Below, one piece after another: positions 33,431 to 43,027 of a DNA stretch of 64,000 nt. Under the pieces are notes generated by a model that ran no database searches, was not told where the DNA came from, and was given only the letters and a program-made list of their open reading frames with translations. Position 1 is the stretch's first letter. The number at the start of each line of letters is the position of its first letter. Made by a program: the position numbers and the translations under genes. This DNA is from Agapetus fuscipes (lineage: Eukaryota; Arthropoda; Insecta; Trichoptera; Glossosomatidae): contig OX637353.1 of NCBI GenBank assembly GCA_951799405.1, positions 3,844,001 through 3,908,000 of the forward strand, written 5' to 3'.

Positions 33431-33983
33431 CATGCGAAGATCCAAATATGGATACGTAAGTCAACTCAATGGAACCGTAAAAATAAAAACACCAATGGCA
33501 GTAATGGTTTTTAGTTCATATTTATCAGTCATCCATAGTATGTGACGAACATTATAAGTCCCATTAAAAAAAAAAACAATAGACCATGGTCCACAAGCAC
33601 CCAAGTATAGATAATTTTACAGCCGTTGATGAGTTTATGAAATGAAAATGCCATGAAAATCTCAAAACACTTCTGATTCACAGATAGATTTAGAAAACTG
33701 CTTTTACCGTTAAATAAACTACATAATCAGGAAGCATGATCTGTTTACAAAAGGTTCAATCTTTTCATCACTATTTTAGCTCAAAAAAGCACATTTTGTG
33801 CCAATTCAATTGTACATTATGTAATTAGACAATTGTGGGGATTAGAGTTTATTTGATTGACTAGTACACCCGCTAAAGCCCACATGCGCCTTTGTAGTGA
33901 TATAAATCGCAAAAAGGCACATACAAATTTAGTTTATTATATTTTTAAGGGTGGATTTATTAACACAGTGAAAGTCCATTTTT

Positions 33984-34297
33984 ATTTATTTAAAAAATTT
34001 CAAATGGAATACAAAGTTTTCATTCACTTATTTGTTTCTTTTTAGTGCTCGAACATTTTCGCCTAATGAGGCATCTTCAGGAGCAGATTGATTACAAATA
34101 TTTTTATATAAAATAATTTTCAAAACAATTTTTTTCCCAAAATTTTTTTGTTTGTTTTGAAAATTATTTTTTTATAAAAATATTTGTAATCAATCTGCTT
34201 CTGAAGATGCCTCATTAGGCGAAAATGTTCGAGCACTAAAAAGAAATAAATAAGTGAATTAAAACTTTGTATTCCATTTGAAATTTTTTAAATAAAT
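33984..34297. mobile_element. Long foldback element with hammerhead-like motifs in both arms
   Basis: Arms of about 145 bases (33984-34128 and 34150-34297) are nearly perfect inverted copies around a short T/A-rich spacer. Each arm contains CTGAAGATGCCTCATTAGGC followed by GAAAATG (right arm about 34200-34225; left arm about 34050-34082 on the - strand). Direct repeats TTTAGTTTATTAT-like at 33928 and 34296 may be a target duplication. The layout resembles inverted Penelope-like element ends. Confidence 0.7.
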
Positions 34298-34388
34298 TTT
34301 AGTTTATTATTATTAGTAATACGGTAATATGTAATTGTTATCGGCCTTTTCATTTGTGCTGACTCGATTGGTCTGCCGCATTTTCCAG

Positions 34389-34572
34389 GAGCATAACCGA
34401 GCTGGTCCAGAAGTTGAGTGAGATGGGCTTCAGCTACTCCACCTCGCGCTACCTGGACCGCGACCAGTTCCGCTTCGACAGGCACTGCCCCAAGTTCATC
34501 TCGCTGCGGCCCGCCAGGAGGGCCACCTTCGTCAGAAGCTCCCTCATCACTGACAACATCATTGTCCTGCAG
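34389..34572 (+). CDS. NSUN7-like gene, exon 5
   Basis: This 184-base exon encodes residues 411-471, from a TTTTCCAG acceptor to a CAG|GTGACA donor. The sequence SITELVQKLSEMGFSYSTSR, then DRHCPKFISL and finally LITDNIIVLQ, follows the family pattern of 'L...G' helix, 'D.HC...L' strand and 'L......LV.Q' strand that leads into the methyltransferase core. Codons are GC-rich. It ends on a codon boundary. A family-B SINE begins about 40 bases after the donor. Confidence 0.88.
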
Positions 34573-34613
34573 GTGACACCAAGTCTGGTCATCATTTGGT
34601 CTTAATTAGATAA

Positions 34614-35092
34614 TTTGACCGGTTTGTAGTCCAGAGGTTAACACTTCTGACTCGTAAATGGAAGGTTGTGAGTTCAAATTCCGGCGGAGCACAAAAAAAT
34701 ATACCATTTATATTTTCAAATATGCTCTTCGCTGGGTGAAAAATTCATACACCTTTACCAAAGACCGGTCACTAAAGGTCCGTCCAGCCTTACAGCAACT
34801 ACCAAAGACCGGTCACTAAAGGTCCATCCAGCCTTACAGCAACGGTAATGGTAGGACCGGGTCGTGGCGTTGACGTGTACAGAAGGGGTTTTAGTGGCGT
34901 AGGCCCCAGAGAGTCCGGGAAGAGTCCCACACAGTCTATAAACGATTTTCCCCTCCCATATTAAAAAAAACCTTACAGCAACTGGGTCTTGCTTGAGAAT
35001 TGGCGCTTTCCATAGTGAAAATCAAGCTCGCAGAGGGCTCTTGAAGTGTAGTTTACACAAAAACAGCGCTCACCAAATAAATCATCCTAAAA
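34614..35092 (+). repeat. SINE family B copy with internal duplication
   Basis: GACCGGTTTGTAGTCCAGAG head, B box GAGTTCAAATTCCGG. The segment ACCAAAGACCGGTCACTAAA ... TTACAGCAAC is present twice. About 120 extra bases follow (34843-34965) before the usual GGGTCTTGCTTGAGAATTGG and the full tail CAGCGCTCACCAAATAAATC. Confidence 0.85.
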
Positions 35093-35579
35093 CTATTATT
35101 ATGAACGGTATTGAAGATGACATTGTACAACCAAGATAGAAAAGTACCAAAAAATATTCAAGAAACCTCGTCATTGGAGCGGGGAAATTTACTTCATTTG
35201 TTAAAAAGAGGCTGACTCCGTTGTTCATTTTAACGATTTAGTGCATTTTTCATCCCTCCCCCATCCTGCAGACGACTTTTATCTGAAGCACATTTTTGGA
35301 CCTTGGCCTTTTGAAAACATCAAATCAGCACAAAATGGATCATTTGTCCCGTCATATTATTTGAGTTTGACATGTCTAGGTCTCAACAAAGGTCGGGAGA
35401 TCTAGCCTTATCTATTTGAATCTGTAGCACACACACGTAAAAACATGGCGACGTGTAAACAGCTGATCGCTATCCCATGCAAAATGATGAAACCTGATCC
35501 CACGCCGACATGTTGTACTGACGCTTGTTGAGCCTTGAGACCCTGGTCTCTGTGTATAAGTTGCACGCTTGCCTGCCAG
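35093..35579. other. Intron 5 end, nothing recognised
   Basis: No repeat family recognised. Confidence 0.4.
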
Positions 35580-35746
35580 GAGCGCGAGTTCTGCCTGGGA
35601 GCGGCGGCGCTGTGCCGCGCGCTGCGGGAGGCGCAGCTGCGCGGGGACGTAGTGCAGACGCACGGCACCTCCCCGCGCGCGGCCGCCTACCTGGCGGCGC
35701 AGCTCAGGGACGAGGGCGGCCTGCTGGTGTTCGGGGCGGGAGACAG
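35580..35746 (+). CDS. NSUN7-like gene, exon 6 (SAM-binding motif I region)
   Basis: This 167-base exon encodes residues 472-526, from a CTGCCAG acceptor to an ACAG|GTGAGC donor. It covers the start of the Rossmann-fold core. The expected glycine-rich S-adenosylmethionine loop is represented by GDVVQTHGTSPRAAAYLAAQ (residues 493-512). This keeps a strand, a small-residue turn and a following helix, but not the Asp-x-Cys-Ala-Ala-Pro-Gly-Gly-Lys-Thr consensus of active NSUN enzymes. A second strand (LLVFGAGD) follows. The codons are extremely GC-rich, about three quarters G or C, in an AT-rich neighbourhood. Confidence 0.85.
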
Positions 35747-35845
35747 GTGAGCAGACCTGCTACATGCTGATGATGACTTATCGCGGGATTTTTTTTTTTT
35801 TTTATCTTTAAATCTTTATTCAACGGGGATGGAGGGATGAAGGAA

Positions 35846-36132
35846 GCCTGCCGGTGGCGAAAGGTGCCATACAAGCCGCTTTCCATCGGTTTCCCGTTTA
35901 AAATGAGGCAGAAATGATAATAAAGTAGACTACATTGTTTCAATGGGGGAAAAATACGTATTGTTTCTTTGGTTTTAAATGTATTTTTTTTTACTTTGTG
36001 GTAAAAAGTATTTTTTTAATATATTTTTTACCTATATCTTTTAACTACTTTGTTACATCATTTTAAAAGGGAAGCCGATGGGAACCGGCTTGTATGGCAC
36101 GCTTCGCCACTGAGGCCTGCTGGTGTTAGGCG
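35846..36132. repeat. Inverted pair of LINE-derived pieces
   Basis: GCCATACAAGCCGCTTTCCA (from 35867) and its near-complement in GGAACCGGCTTGTATGGCAC (about 36080) form arms of about 60 bases, 35846-35912 against 36058-36132. The right arm continues into the LINE fragment below. Confidence 0.6.
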
Positions 36133-36350
36133 TCAAATTGAGCAAGGCCATTGCAACACTCTGCTTCATAAATGGGGATTAGCTCCATCCCAGGATGTGA
36201 CTGCGAAGGGTACAACCAGACTGATAGTCACATATTGGAGGATTGCCACAACAAAAGGTACCACACTGGTACGAAAGACATTAATGAAGCTACGCTAGGA
36301 GCCATGAAGTGGATAGAGGGCTTGGGTCTTTGGCTAAGGAATTCACGATT
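36110..36350 (+). mobile_element. LINE C-terminal fragment, frameshifted
   Basis: The + frame reads CDCEGYNQTDSHILEDC, then YHTGTKDINEATLGAMKWIE, and the neighbouring frame LLHKWGLAPS. This is the 'W.L..S..C.CG...T..HI...C' end of arthropod LINEs, split by a frameshift. Confidence 0.75.
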
Positions 36351-36589
36351 TTGGCCAGCTATACAAATAAAAGTAAGTCGAAAATTTTCACCTTGTCAAA
36401 ACAAGGGAAACTCGTAGAACAACTCACATTCATCTCTTTGCAGTCGATATCAAAACTATGAGAACTTGGTACCTACTTTCAAGATTCATTCCCTTGCTAT
36501 TCAAAACCAATGTCAATCGTAACTTCCTTTCAGTGTGTCAAAACAACGGCAACAAGAGCCCTGCTACAAAGGATCAGGACATCATCCGG

Positions 36590-36714
36590 TCCGTAGCCTA
36601 GTGGTTAACACTTCTGCCTCGTAAATGGAAGGTTGTGGGTTCGAATCCCGGCGGATCACAAAAAATATACCATTTATATTTTCAAATATGCTCTTCGCTT
36701 GGTGATAATTCATG
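36590..36714 (+). repeat. SINE family B, 5' part (split by a MITE)
   Basis: GGTCCGTAGCCTAGTGGTTA (A box) and GGGTTCGAATCCCGGCGG (B box). The copy breaks at AATTCAT and resumes at 37149 with ATACCTTTACTAAAGACCGG. Confidence 0.85.
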
Positions 36715-37148
36715 TCGACGGCTAAAAGGCAATAGGACATAAGCGACATAAGCTAGATTGTTCAGGAGAGCAGTTGAAAGTTCGGCATTGCAGAAAAATG
36801 CCAAAACTTCTTTATTTTTTATCATATCGTTAAAATCAAAACAGCTGTAGAATTAAAAAAAAAAAAGGCATTTATTGACATTCCTATTAATGTGGTTTTA
36901 CGATGTTTTACGATTCTTTTCTTTCACAATTGCGCCTTTAGAACAATAAAGGTCAAAATCTTGTCAGTAACACCAAAACCATACTTCGAAAACGTAGTTG
37001 TTTGCTTGGGCAAAAACAACAACAAAAAACATAGTAGAGCTATGGGAGTTAGCACATTAAAAAGAGCGGAAATTTTTAAGTAGGATAGCATTCATAATTC
37101 ATTTTTGACCAAAACGTCGCTTATGCCCTACTTCCTTTTAACCGTCGA
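36715..37148. mobile_element. MITE of 434 bases nested in a SINE
   Basis: Terminal inverted repeats start TCGACGGCTAAAAGG and end CCTTTTAACCGTCGA. They extend about 33 bases on each side with few differences (ATAAGCGAC / GTCGCTTAT at their inner ends). No ORF with a domain. The host SINE is interrupted exactly at its ends. The target duplication is short (possibly AT) and not certain. Confidence 0.82.
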
Positions 37149-37183
37149 TATACCTTTACTAAAGACCGGTCACTAAAGGTCGT
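37149..37183 (+). repeat. SINE family B, continuation after the MITE
   Basis: TACCTTTACTAAAGACCGG and CACTAAAGGTC, then truncated about 20 bases before exon 7. Confidence 0.8.
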
Positions 37184-37202
37184 GTGTGATGTAATGTTCC
37201 AG

Positions 37203-37401
37203 AAAGGGCGAGTACGAGAGCTTGCTGCGCGTGCTGGGCGCGACGAACGCGCGCGTGTTCGCCGAGGGCGCGTGCGAGGCCGCGGGCGCGCTGTGGGCGG
37301 GTGCAGTGGCCGCCCTAGCCGCCCCGCCCAACTCCTACTCGGCCGTGGCGGATCCCATAGACCTGGTGTGCAGCAGGGGCGGGGACCTGGGGATGCTCGA
37401 G
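37203..37401 (+). CDS. NSUN7-like gene, exon 7 (motif IV; catalytic Cys replaced by Asn)
   Basis: This 199-base exon encodes residues 528-593, between GTTCCAG and GAG|GTATTT. Residues 566-578 (AAPPNSYSAVADP) align without gaps to the motif IV loop, where active NSUN proteins have Pro-Cys-Ser-Gly; the Cys position is Asn570 (codon 37330-37332). The following DPIDLV...GDLGML matches the NSUN7-specific 'NP.EF....ED...L' pattern and is the main reason for choosing NSUN7 over other NSUN members. The acceptor lies only about 20 bases beyond the end of a family-B SINE, so the polypyrimidine tract and probably the branch point sit at the repeat edge. Confidence 0.88.
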
Positions 37402-37668
37402 GTATTTATTTATTATTGAGGAGAAAAAACAGATACACACACACAATTATAAAAACAAAAGAAATTGATACATATACCGTAATGTGCCTTAATACTAAAA
37501 AACTCCCACAAATAGGTTACAAATAATTTAAAGAAGCTGACCTAAAAAATAAAAAAACAAATAGATTAAGTCAAAAGTAAAATTAAGTTAATAACAGAAA
37601 CAAAAATAACAGTAAGAAAGAAGAAAAGAGAAAAAAAAGAATAAAAGTTAAAAAAGAAAAAAAAAAGT

Positions 37669-37872
37669 GCAGATTCAGGGGATGACGTTCGTAGGGAATG
37701 GAGGCCGCACGTTTGACATTGTGTTTGTTGTAGGTGCAATGCAGATTCAGGGGATGACGTTCGTAGGGAATGGAGGCCGCACGTTTGACATTGTGTTTGT
37801 TGTAGGTGCAATGCAGATTCAGGGGATGACGTTTGTAGGGAATGGAGGCCGCACGTTTGACATTTTGATGTC
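37669..37872. repeat. 72-bp minisatellite, 2.8 copies, in intron 7
   Basis: Units start at 37669, 37741 and 37813 (GCAGATTCAGGGGATGACGT ... GTTTGTTGTAGGTGCAAT) and differ by about one base. Because 72 is a multiple of three, frames on both strands stay open; no splice signals support an exon. Confidence 0.92.
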
Positions 37873-38129
37873 ATTCAGCCGCGTCGCTAGGGCAGAGGCT
37901 AATTAATATGTTATTATTGGTTGCTAAGAAATCTCGTTACCTCAAACAATAATATCGTTATCTTAAAGAAAAAGAGAAAGAAACGAAATTGGAACATTCG
38001 TATCGAAAAAGTTATGAGCAAATGAATTCAAGTTTTCAAAAACCATTATTTGCTATAAGAATTTTTTTGCAGGTACCGACTGTTAATTTGTAATTGTGAG
38101 AGGTTTATAAATATGAATAAAAATTTCAG

Positions 38130-38231
38130 GTTTTGACCGAGTCTGACATAAGTTTGGATGGACGCAATAGGGTGATGAAAATATTGGAGGAGCAGAAGAA
38201 GATTCTGAGATTGTGCATGTCGAAACCTCAG
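38130..38231 (+). CDS. NSUN7-like gene, exon 8
   Basis: A 102-base exon of 34 codons (residues 594-627) lies between AATTTCAG and CAG|GTATCA. The product VLTESDISLDGRNRVMKILE followed by EQKKILRLCMSKPQ matches the conserved 'L......S...L..L..QQ...L..A.KFP' helix of NSUN7, which precedes motif VI. It starts and ends on codon boundaries, as do exons 9 to 13. Codons are intermediate in GC content. Confidence 0.88.
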
Positions 38232-38878
38232 GTATCATTTTGTGTTACAACTTTATTTCCTTTCATTAACTCATCCTACCTTTTTATTGTACGAAAAACA
38301 ATAGCAAACATAATTAATTACATAAAAAGGATATAAGTTTACAAAATTTAAGGCCAATTATAGTAAATAAAAATAAGTTGTATAAAATATGAAAGAACAG
38401 CAACAAGAGTAAAAAGACAAAAAACAAAAATAAAAAGTGAATACCAACAAAACAATTTAACAAAAGCAAAACCAGTTAGAAGCTACCATCTAAGTTAAAA
38501 CAAATTATGATTCAAATAAAAGTTAAGAAAAAAAAAAAAAAAAACATAAAAACAAAAGGGATGGGACAGATGAGGAGGAAAAAGTAAAAAAGGAAACGAG
38601 TCATATTAATTAATAAAATAAAATAATGTATGAATATTTACTACTCCAACAATAGTGCCACCCTTACACTATCCAAGAACATCGACTTTCGCGCGGGTGT
38701 CTTCACAGATGCGCTCTCATTTTGCTTTATCCTTGAACATTACCACCAGATTCATTACTCGTGATTCGTTGTGGGTTTGGCTACAATAACTTTATAACGT
38801 TCAGTCGATTTACCCTAAGTTTTTCTGTTGTATTACTGAAGACGTCGGATAAGTGAAAGTCTTCTGTTATTATTTCAG
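38232..38878. other. Intron 8
   Basis: AT-rich. 38650-38765 may be a degraded - strand remnant of the LINE 3' end (CACAGATGCGCTCTCATTTT), weak. Confidence 0.4.
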
Positions 38879-39058
38879 ATCCAGATGGTTCTGTACGAGA
38901 CGCACAGCGCGCTCTCTGCCGAGAACGAGTCCATGGTGCGGCGCGCGGTCTCCGAGGCCAACAGGGCTGCGCGCGAGCTGCACGCGCAGCGCAGGCAGCG
39001 CGCGAGGGACGCCGCACCGCGCGCGCCCAAGTGCGCCAAGACGCAGCTCAACGTGCAG
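38879..39058 (+). CDS. NSUN7-like gene, exon 9 (motif VI; catalytic Cys replaced by His)
   Basis: This 180-base exon (residues 628-687) lies between TATTTCAG and CAG|GTGCAG. The sequence MVLYETHSALSAENESMV aligns without gaps to the family motif VI 'VVY.TCS....ENE..V'. The catalytic-cysteine position is His636 (codon 38903-38905), while the Glu-Asn-Glu that follows is retained (642-644). After the motif, a basic Ala/Arg-rich segment (RRAVSEANRAARELHAQRRQ) runs into a Lys/Thr tail. Codons are very GC-rich. Confidence 0.88.
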
Positions 39059-39520
39059 GTGCAGACGATCGTTTCTGTAACAAAAATAAACTCATATTGA
39101 ACTACCGTTTATCGCATATTACATTGAGAGCTAGTTTAATTAGTTTCATAACGAACTAATAGTAATTGCCTTGGCACGAATTGCATAGACTAAAATAACA
39201 TGTCGTGGGACAGCCGAGTTGCTTGGGATCAGGAAAACTAGTATGCTGGCCAGTACCTGTCATGATTTTTTTTTTAATTTTGTGCCGAGTCGCATTTGAG
39301 GTTAAATTTAAAAACGTTAATAAAACCAAAAATTATAAATTAAAATAATAAAAAATATTCGATCTCATCGGGAGACGTGTTTCTTCTACGCAAAAGAGGC
39401 ATGAACTACTCCATACAAAATGTAGAATGACCGTCCTTTTAATGTAGGTACAACCATTACGTGATATACCTATTTCGATGTTATAAAAAATGTTGAAATA
39501 TTTGAATTTTATATTTTTAG

Positions 39521-40030
39521 ACCGAAGATGAATCAAATTCCGAGGAAGAACCGGAGGATGAAGATCAAAATGAAAATCACGAAAACTTCGAAACAAAACA
39601 AAATGGTGTAAATGAAACATTGAAAGACATGGTTTTAACTAAGGAAGAGACAATGAGAAACGGGGTTAACAAGAAAACAATGGATGGTAGTCACGAGGAT
39701 GAAAAAATAAGCAGTGATAGGAGCACGCATGAAAATAAGTGTAACTTTAATGTGCAAATAAGTGGAAGGGTTGAAAAAAATATGAACATTAATTTACGTC
39801 AAAATTCTACGGAAGATGGTGAAAACTATAACTTGAAATATGAAAGACTCGAAAAAAAGGTGGATGGAAAAGTTATTGAAGAGAATGGGAATGAGGACAT
39901 TTCACAGGAGCTTGAGAAGACTAACAATGGGGAAAATGGATCTCCGCGTGTACAGGTGGTAATACATGTTCCAGGAGCATCCACCACACCCACACCAATT
40001 GATCCCGACTCGGAGTATGCTGACATCAAG
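39521..40030 (+). CDS. NSUN7-like gene, exon 10 (acidic low-complexity exon)
   Basis: This 510-base exon (170 codons, residues 688-857) lies between ATTTTTAG and AAG|GTATTT. It encodes a hydrophilic, Glu/Asp/Asn/Lys-rich, probably disordered segment (TEDESNSEEEPEDEDQNENH at the start). It ends in a more ordered piece, VQVVIHVPGASTTPTPIDPD, that may belong to the conserved strand following motif VI. The bulk has no recognisable domain and is AT-rich in codon use. It is placed by phase (0 in, 0 out) and because it joins exons 9 and 11, both conserved, in one frame. The insertion has no clear counterpart in vertebrate NSUN7 as I recall it. Confidence 0.8.
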
Positions 40031-40421
40031 GTATTTTTTAAAATTTGTTGGTAAAGAGGAGTGCAGTTCACAATTTTGTTTCCCAAAAAGTGATTATTAG
40101 GTTTGTAAATGTATCAATAGCTATTCGCTAGGGCTGGCCACAGCTTCTTCAAGAAATAAATGATTAAACGAAGATTTTTTTGTGGTCTGAATGTACTGAA
40201 TTAAAAAAAACAGACGTTTAGGTTTGATTAAAGAGATTGATCGAGATTGAATTGTCAAATATATCAAAAATAATTTATGAGAGAGATTAAAGATGTGAAA
40301 AGAGTGAAATCTTTAAAAAAATAAAAGAACAAAAACACGGAGGTATGTATTTTTATTTAATTTTTAAGTATTTGTAAAAAGATTTTGTAAAATAAAACGT
40401 TAAGTTAATTTTATTTTACAG

Positions 40422-40523
40422 GTTCCAGATTGTGATCTCTTTGAGGAGCACACACCGTCACCGTTGCAGGGACTTTCTGCACATGAAAGAGAAGGATGCT
40501 ACTTAGCTTTGATACAGAGAAAG
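40422..40523 (+). CDS. NSUN7-like gene, exon 11
   Basis: A 102-base exon (34 codons, residues 858-891) lies between TTTTACAG and AAG|GTGACA. The product reads CDLFEEHTPSP and then GCYLALIQRK. It corresponds to the C-terminal strand pair of the NSUN7 methyltransferase fold, in which 'F...PS....GCFL..L.R' is conserved. The next intron (2.2 kb) carries a dimeric SINE fragment, a full family-B SINE and a degraded family-C copy. Confidence 0.85.
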
Positions 40524-40734
40524 GTGACAAAAAAGTATTCATAGCATTACTTTTACCTGCCGATTATATTATGATGGCGATTTTAGCTGTGACACCTTGT
40601 AATTGTAACTGTAGAGGTGCTTTCTAAGTTATTTGGATGTTATTGTGGGTTTCATCTTCCTTTTCAGATCTTTTACAGTCTTTGACCCTCGGACGTGCGA
40701 ATGTAGACGACTTCAGGTACTGGGGTAAAAACAT

Positions 40735-41095
40735 AACTAAGCTACACATACAGTGTAACTTCTAGCCTGCGTTATCCCCGTAGGGGTCGCATGTGGCTAT
40801 TTGGGACCTATTTATTTTTACGGGTAAGGGGGCTGGCCTCACACCAACCACTTTCAGTTGGAGTGGGGGTTTCCCAGCTCCCGGGGGGGGGGGGGGGGCT
40901 GCTTCTCATTTTTTGTGAAGGCTGAGTAAGCCTTGAGATCGAACTCTTGCTCTCGGCATGGAATGCAAGCATTCTACCAATTGAGCTATCGACCTTTTTA
41001 CGAGCTTGGTCGTCATCGCTACAAAGCGCCAATTCTCAAGCAAGACCCAGTTGCTGTAAGGCTGAATGGACCTTTGGTGACCGGTCATTGGTAAG
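40735..41095 (-). repeat. Dimeric SINE (B-A), 5' truncated
   Basis: Family A (40735-40995) is joined at TTTTTACGAGCTTGGTCGTC (+ strand, 40993) to the family-B body, which ends in the ACCGGTCATTGG region. Same junction as at 33091. A G-homopolymer of about 13 lies at 40885. Confidence 0.83.
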
Positions 41096-41246
41096 ACATT
41101 GCAAGTTCAGGGTCTCTGCAGACTGTCATGATATTCCTTGAGTGCTGACTCTGTTTCATTTTATGATTAAGTGTGTGATCCATTTTGGTGAGCACCTATT
41201 TCATCGACGTAGATTGTAATTTGTAATGAATAGCTTTGTAATATTA

Positions 41247-41536
41247 AGATGATTTATTTGGTGAGCGCTGTTATTGTGTGTATCACACCTCAACAGCCCT
41301 CTGCGAGCTTGGTCGTTGCTGTAGAAAGCGCCAATTCTCAAGTAAGACCCAGTTGCTGTAAGGCTGGATGGACCTTAAGTGACCGGTCTTTGGTAATTTT
41401 TTTCAATAAATTTTTCACGCAGCGAAGAGCATGTTTGAAAATATAAATGGTATATTTTTGTGCTTCACCGGGATTCGAACTCAAAACCTTCCATCTGCGA
41501 GTCAGAAGTGCTAACCACTAGACTACGGACCGGCCA
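41247..41536 (-). repeat. SINE family B, full-length monomer
   Basis: On the - strand: GGCCGGTCCGTAGTCTAGTG head, B box TTCGAATCCCGG, body and complete tail AGAGGGCTGTTGAGGTGTGA, then CAGCGCTCACCAAATAAATC. This is the reference for the LINE-like tail. Confidence 0.88.
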
Positions 41537-41649
41537 TGATCGATCATTTTGTTGTCATGAGGTCCAGCGTACGATCGATACACTGTGGACTTCCCTTTTT
41601 TGACATTATCACATAGTTGTATTCAGCCTACACTTCTTTTTTTTCATTA

Positions 41650-41775
41650 TCATCCCTGTTACAGTAAAAAGGTAACAAGAGTAAAGTTATAAGATTTTTA
41701 AGTACACATGCAGCACGTGTAAGAACAAAAATACAAGTATCTGATTGTGTATACGAATGGATTTTGAAATTAAAG
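41650..41775 (+). repeat. SINE-like family C, degraded
   Basis: ATCCCTGTTACAG and AAGTACACATGCAGCACGTG only. Uncertain. Confidence 0.4.
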
Positions 41776-42437
41776 TAACCACTTTTTTTGACACACATTT
41801 ACCCTTTTGGGATTTCTTAAATAATATTAGGAAACTTACCTAAACTTAGCGTAAGGCATAAAATTGTGCTATCTATTCTCGACGTGCTGTTTTTTTTAGA
41901 AATATTTTTTCTTCTATCTGTTTTTCCTTCATAAATAGACAGCCTCTTTGATAGGATTGAATGGAAAGGTTTACGTCACCCGGGATGAAATCTTGAATAA
42001 CGATCCAGCATTATTTTGCGTTGCGTAAGCCCCCCAAGTCCATATTTTATTTATCTGCTGCCAAAAGTGTTTGACAAACAAATGCACGCGGCCCCAAGAG
42101 GTGTCAAATCCAAATTGACTGATGGATTAACTTTGTTTCCGCAAACAAAAGGCGGTTTCCGTCAGCAAGACGAAACTGACGGATTTTTTTTAAATCCCCG
42201 GAAATTGGGATAGAGCAGGCAACGAGATGTGATGTGGAAGAATCTATTTTTTTTCTACGAGTATACTTATCAATCTTTATCTTTTCAAATAGTTTTTTTG
42301 TCAATACCAATGAAATTAAAAAGAACCGTTATCTAAAATATATTATTTTCGTAAAGAAATCTAATAGAAACAAAGACATGAGCTTTATTTAATTAGGTAC
42401 GAAACATAATTCACATACTCTTGAAAATGTGCATGAG
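41776..42437. other. Intron 11, nothing recognised
   Basis: AT-rich, no domain. Confidence 0.4.
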
Positions 42438-42500
42438 TTCCTTGACCAATAAATTGATATGAGGCTGATCACTCATACTGTAATAAAATGGTTCAATTTA
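42438..42500 (+). repeat. SINE-like family C, 5' fragment
   Basis: GTTCCTTGACCAATAAATTG and GAGGCTGATCACTCATACTG, the first 60 bases of the family. Confidence 0.65.
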
Positions 42501-42709
42501 AAAATAACAATTTTTTTACACTAATTAAGAACACATTATTTTCAAAATAAATTTAGATTTTTTCCTAGGTCTTCAATCAATGCATGGGTTGTTTTTGTAC
42601 AAATATCTACACAATAGCTTCTGATTTTCTTACCTCCAGGCAGTATCTTCAACCCAAGCCACACTCACCGTCGTATTGAGATATGTGTTGTTGATTTGTG
42701 TGTGTCCAG

Positions 42710-42874
42710 GAGCTGATTCGCATGAACGCCAAGTACATGATCAAGGTGGCGGAGCAGCGCGGCCTGTTCGGCTGCAGCGCGCCGCAAGCGCCCAAGCGCG
42801 CGCCCGCCGCGCACGCCAAGGCCAAGCTCGCCACCAAGGTCAAGACGCACAAGAGGCGGCTGTCCAACTCGCAG
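42710..42874 (+). CDS. NSUN7-like gene, exon 12
   Basis: This 165-base exon (55 codons, residues 892-946) lies between GTGTCCAG and CAG|GTGAAC. ELIRMNAKYMIKVAEQRGLF matches the family's post-fold helix 'V.DVL.RAAAKGLL.G'. A basic Lys/Ala/Pro-rich tail then follows (PKRAPAAHAKAKLATKVKTH), typical of the Lys-rich C-terminus of NSUN7. Codons are very GC-rich. It is in phase 0 with both neighbours. Confidence 0.82.
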
Positions 42875-43027
42875 GTGAACACTGGGATCTTCCTATGGCA
42901 TTACAGATGAATAGAAAGGCGCCCACGAGAAAAGTCACGTGCATCAAGAATTATTGAATCAAAGTTGTAACCACAGATCAAAAAAAGAAGGTTGTAACTA
43001 TTTCAGTAGGTAGCAAGTGTTTAACGC

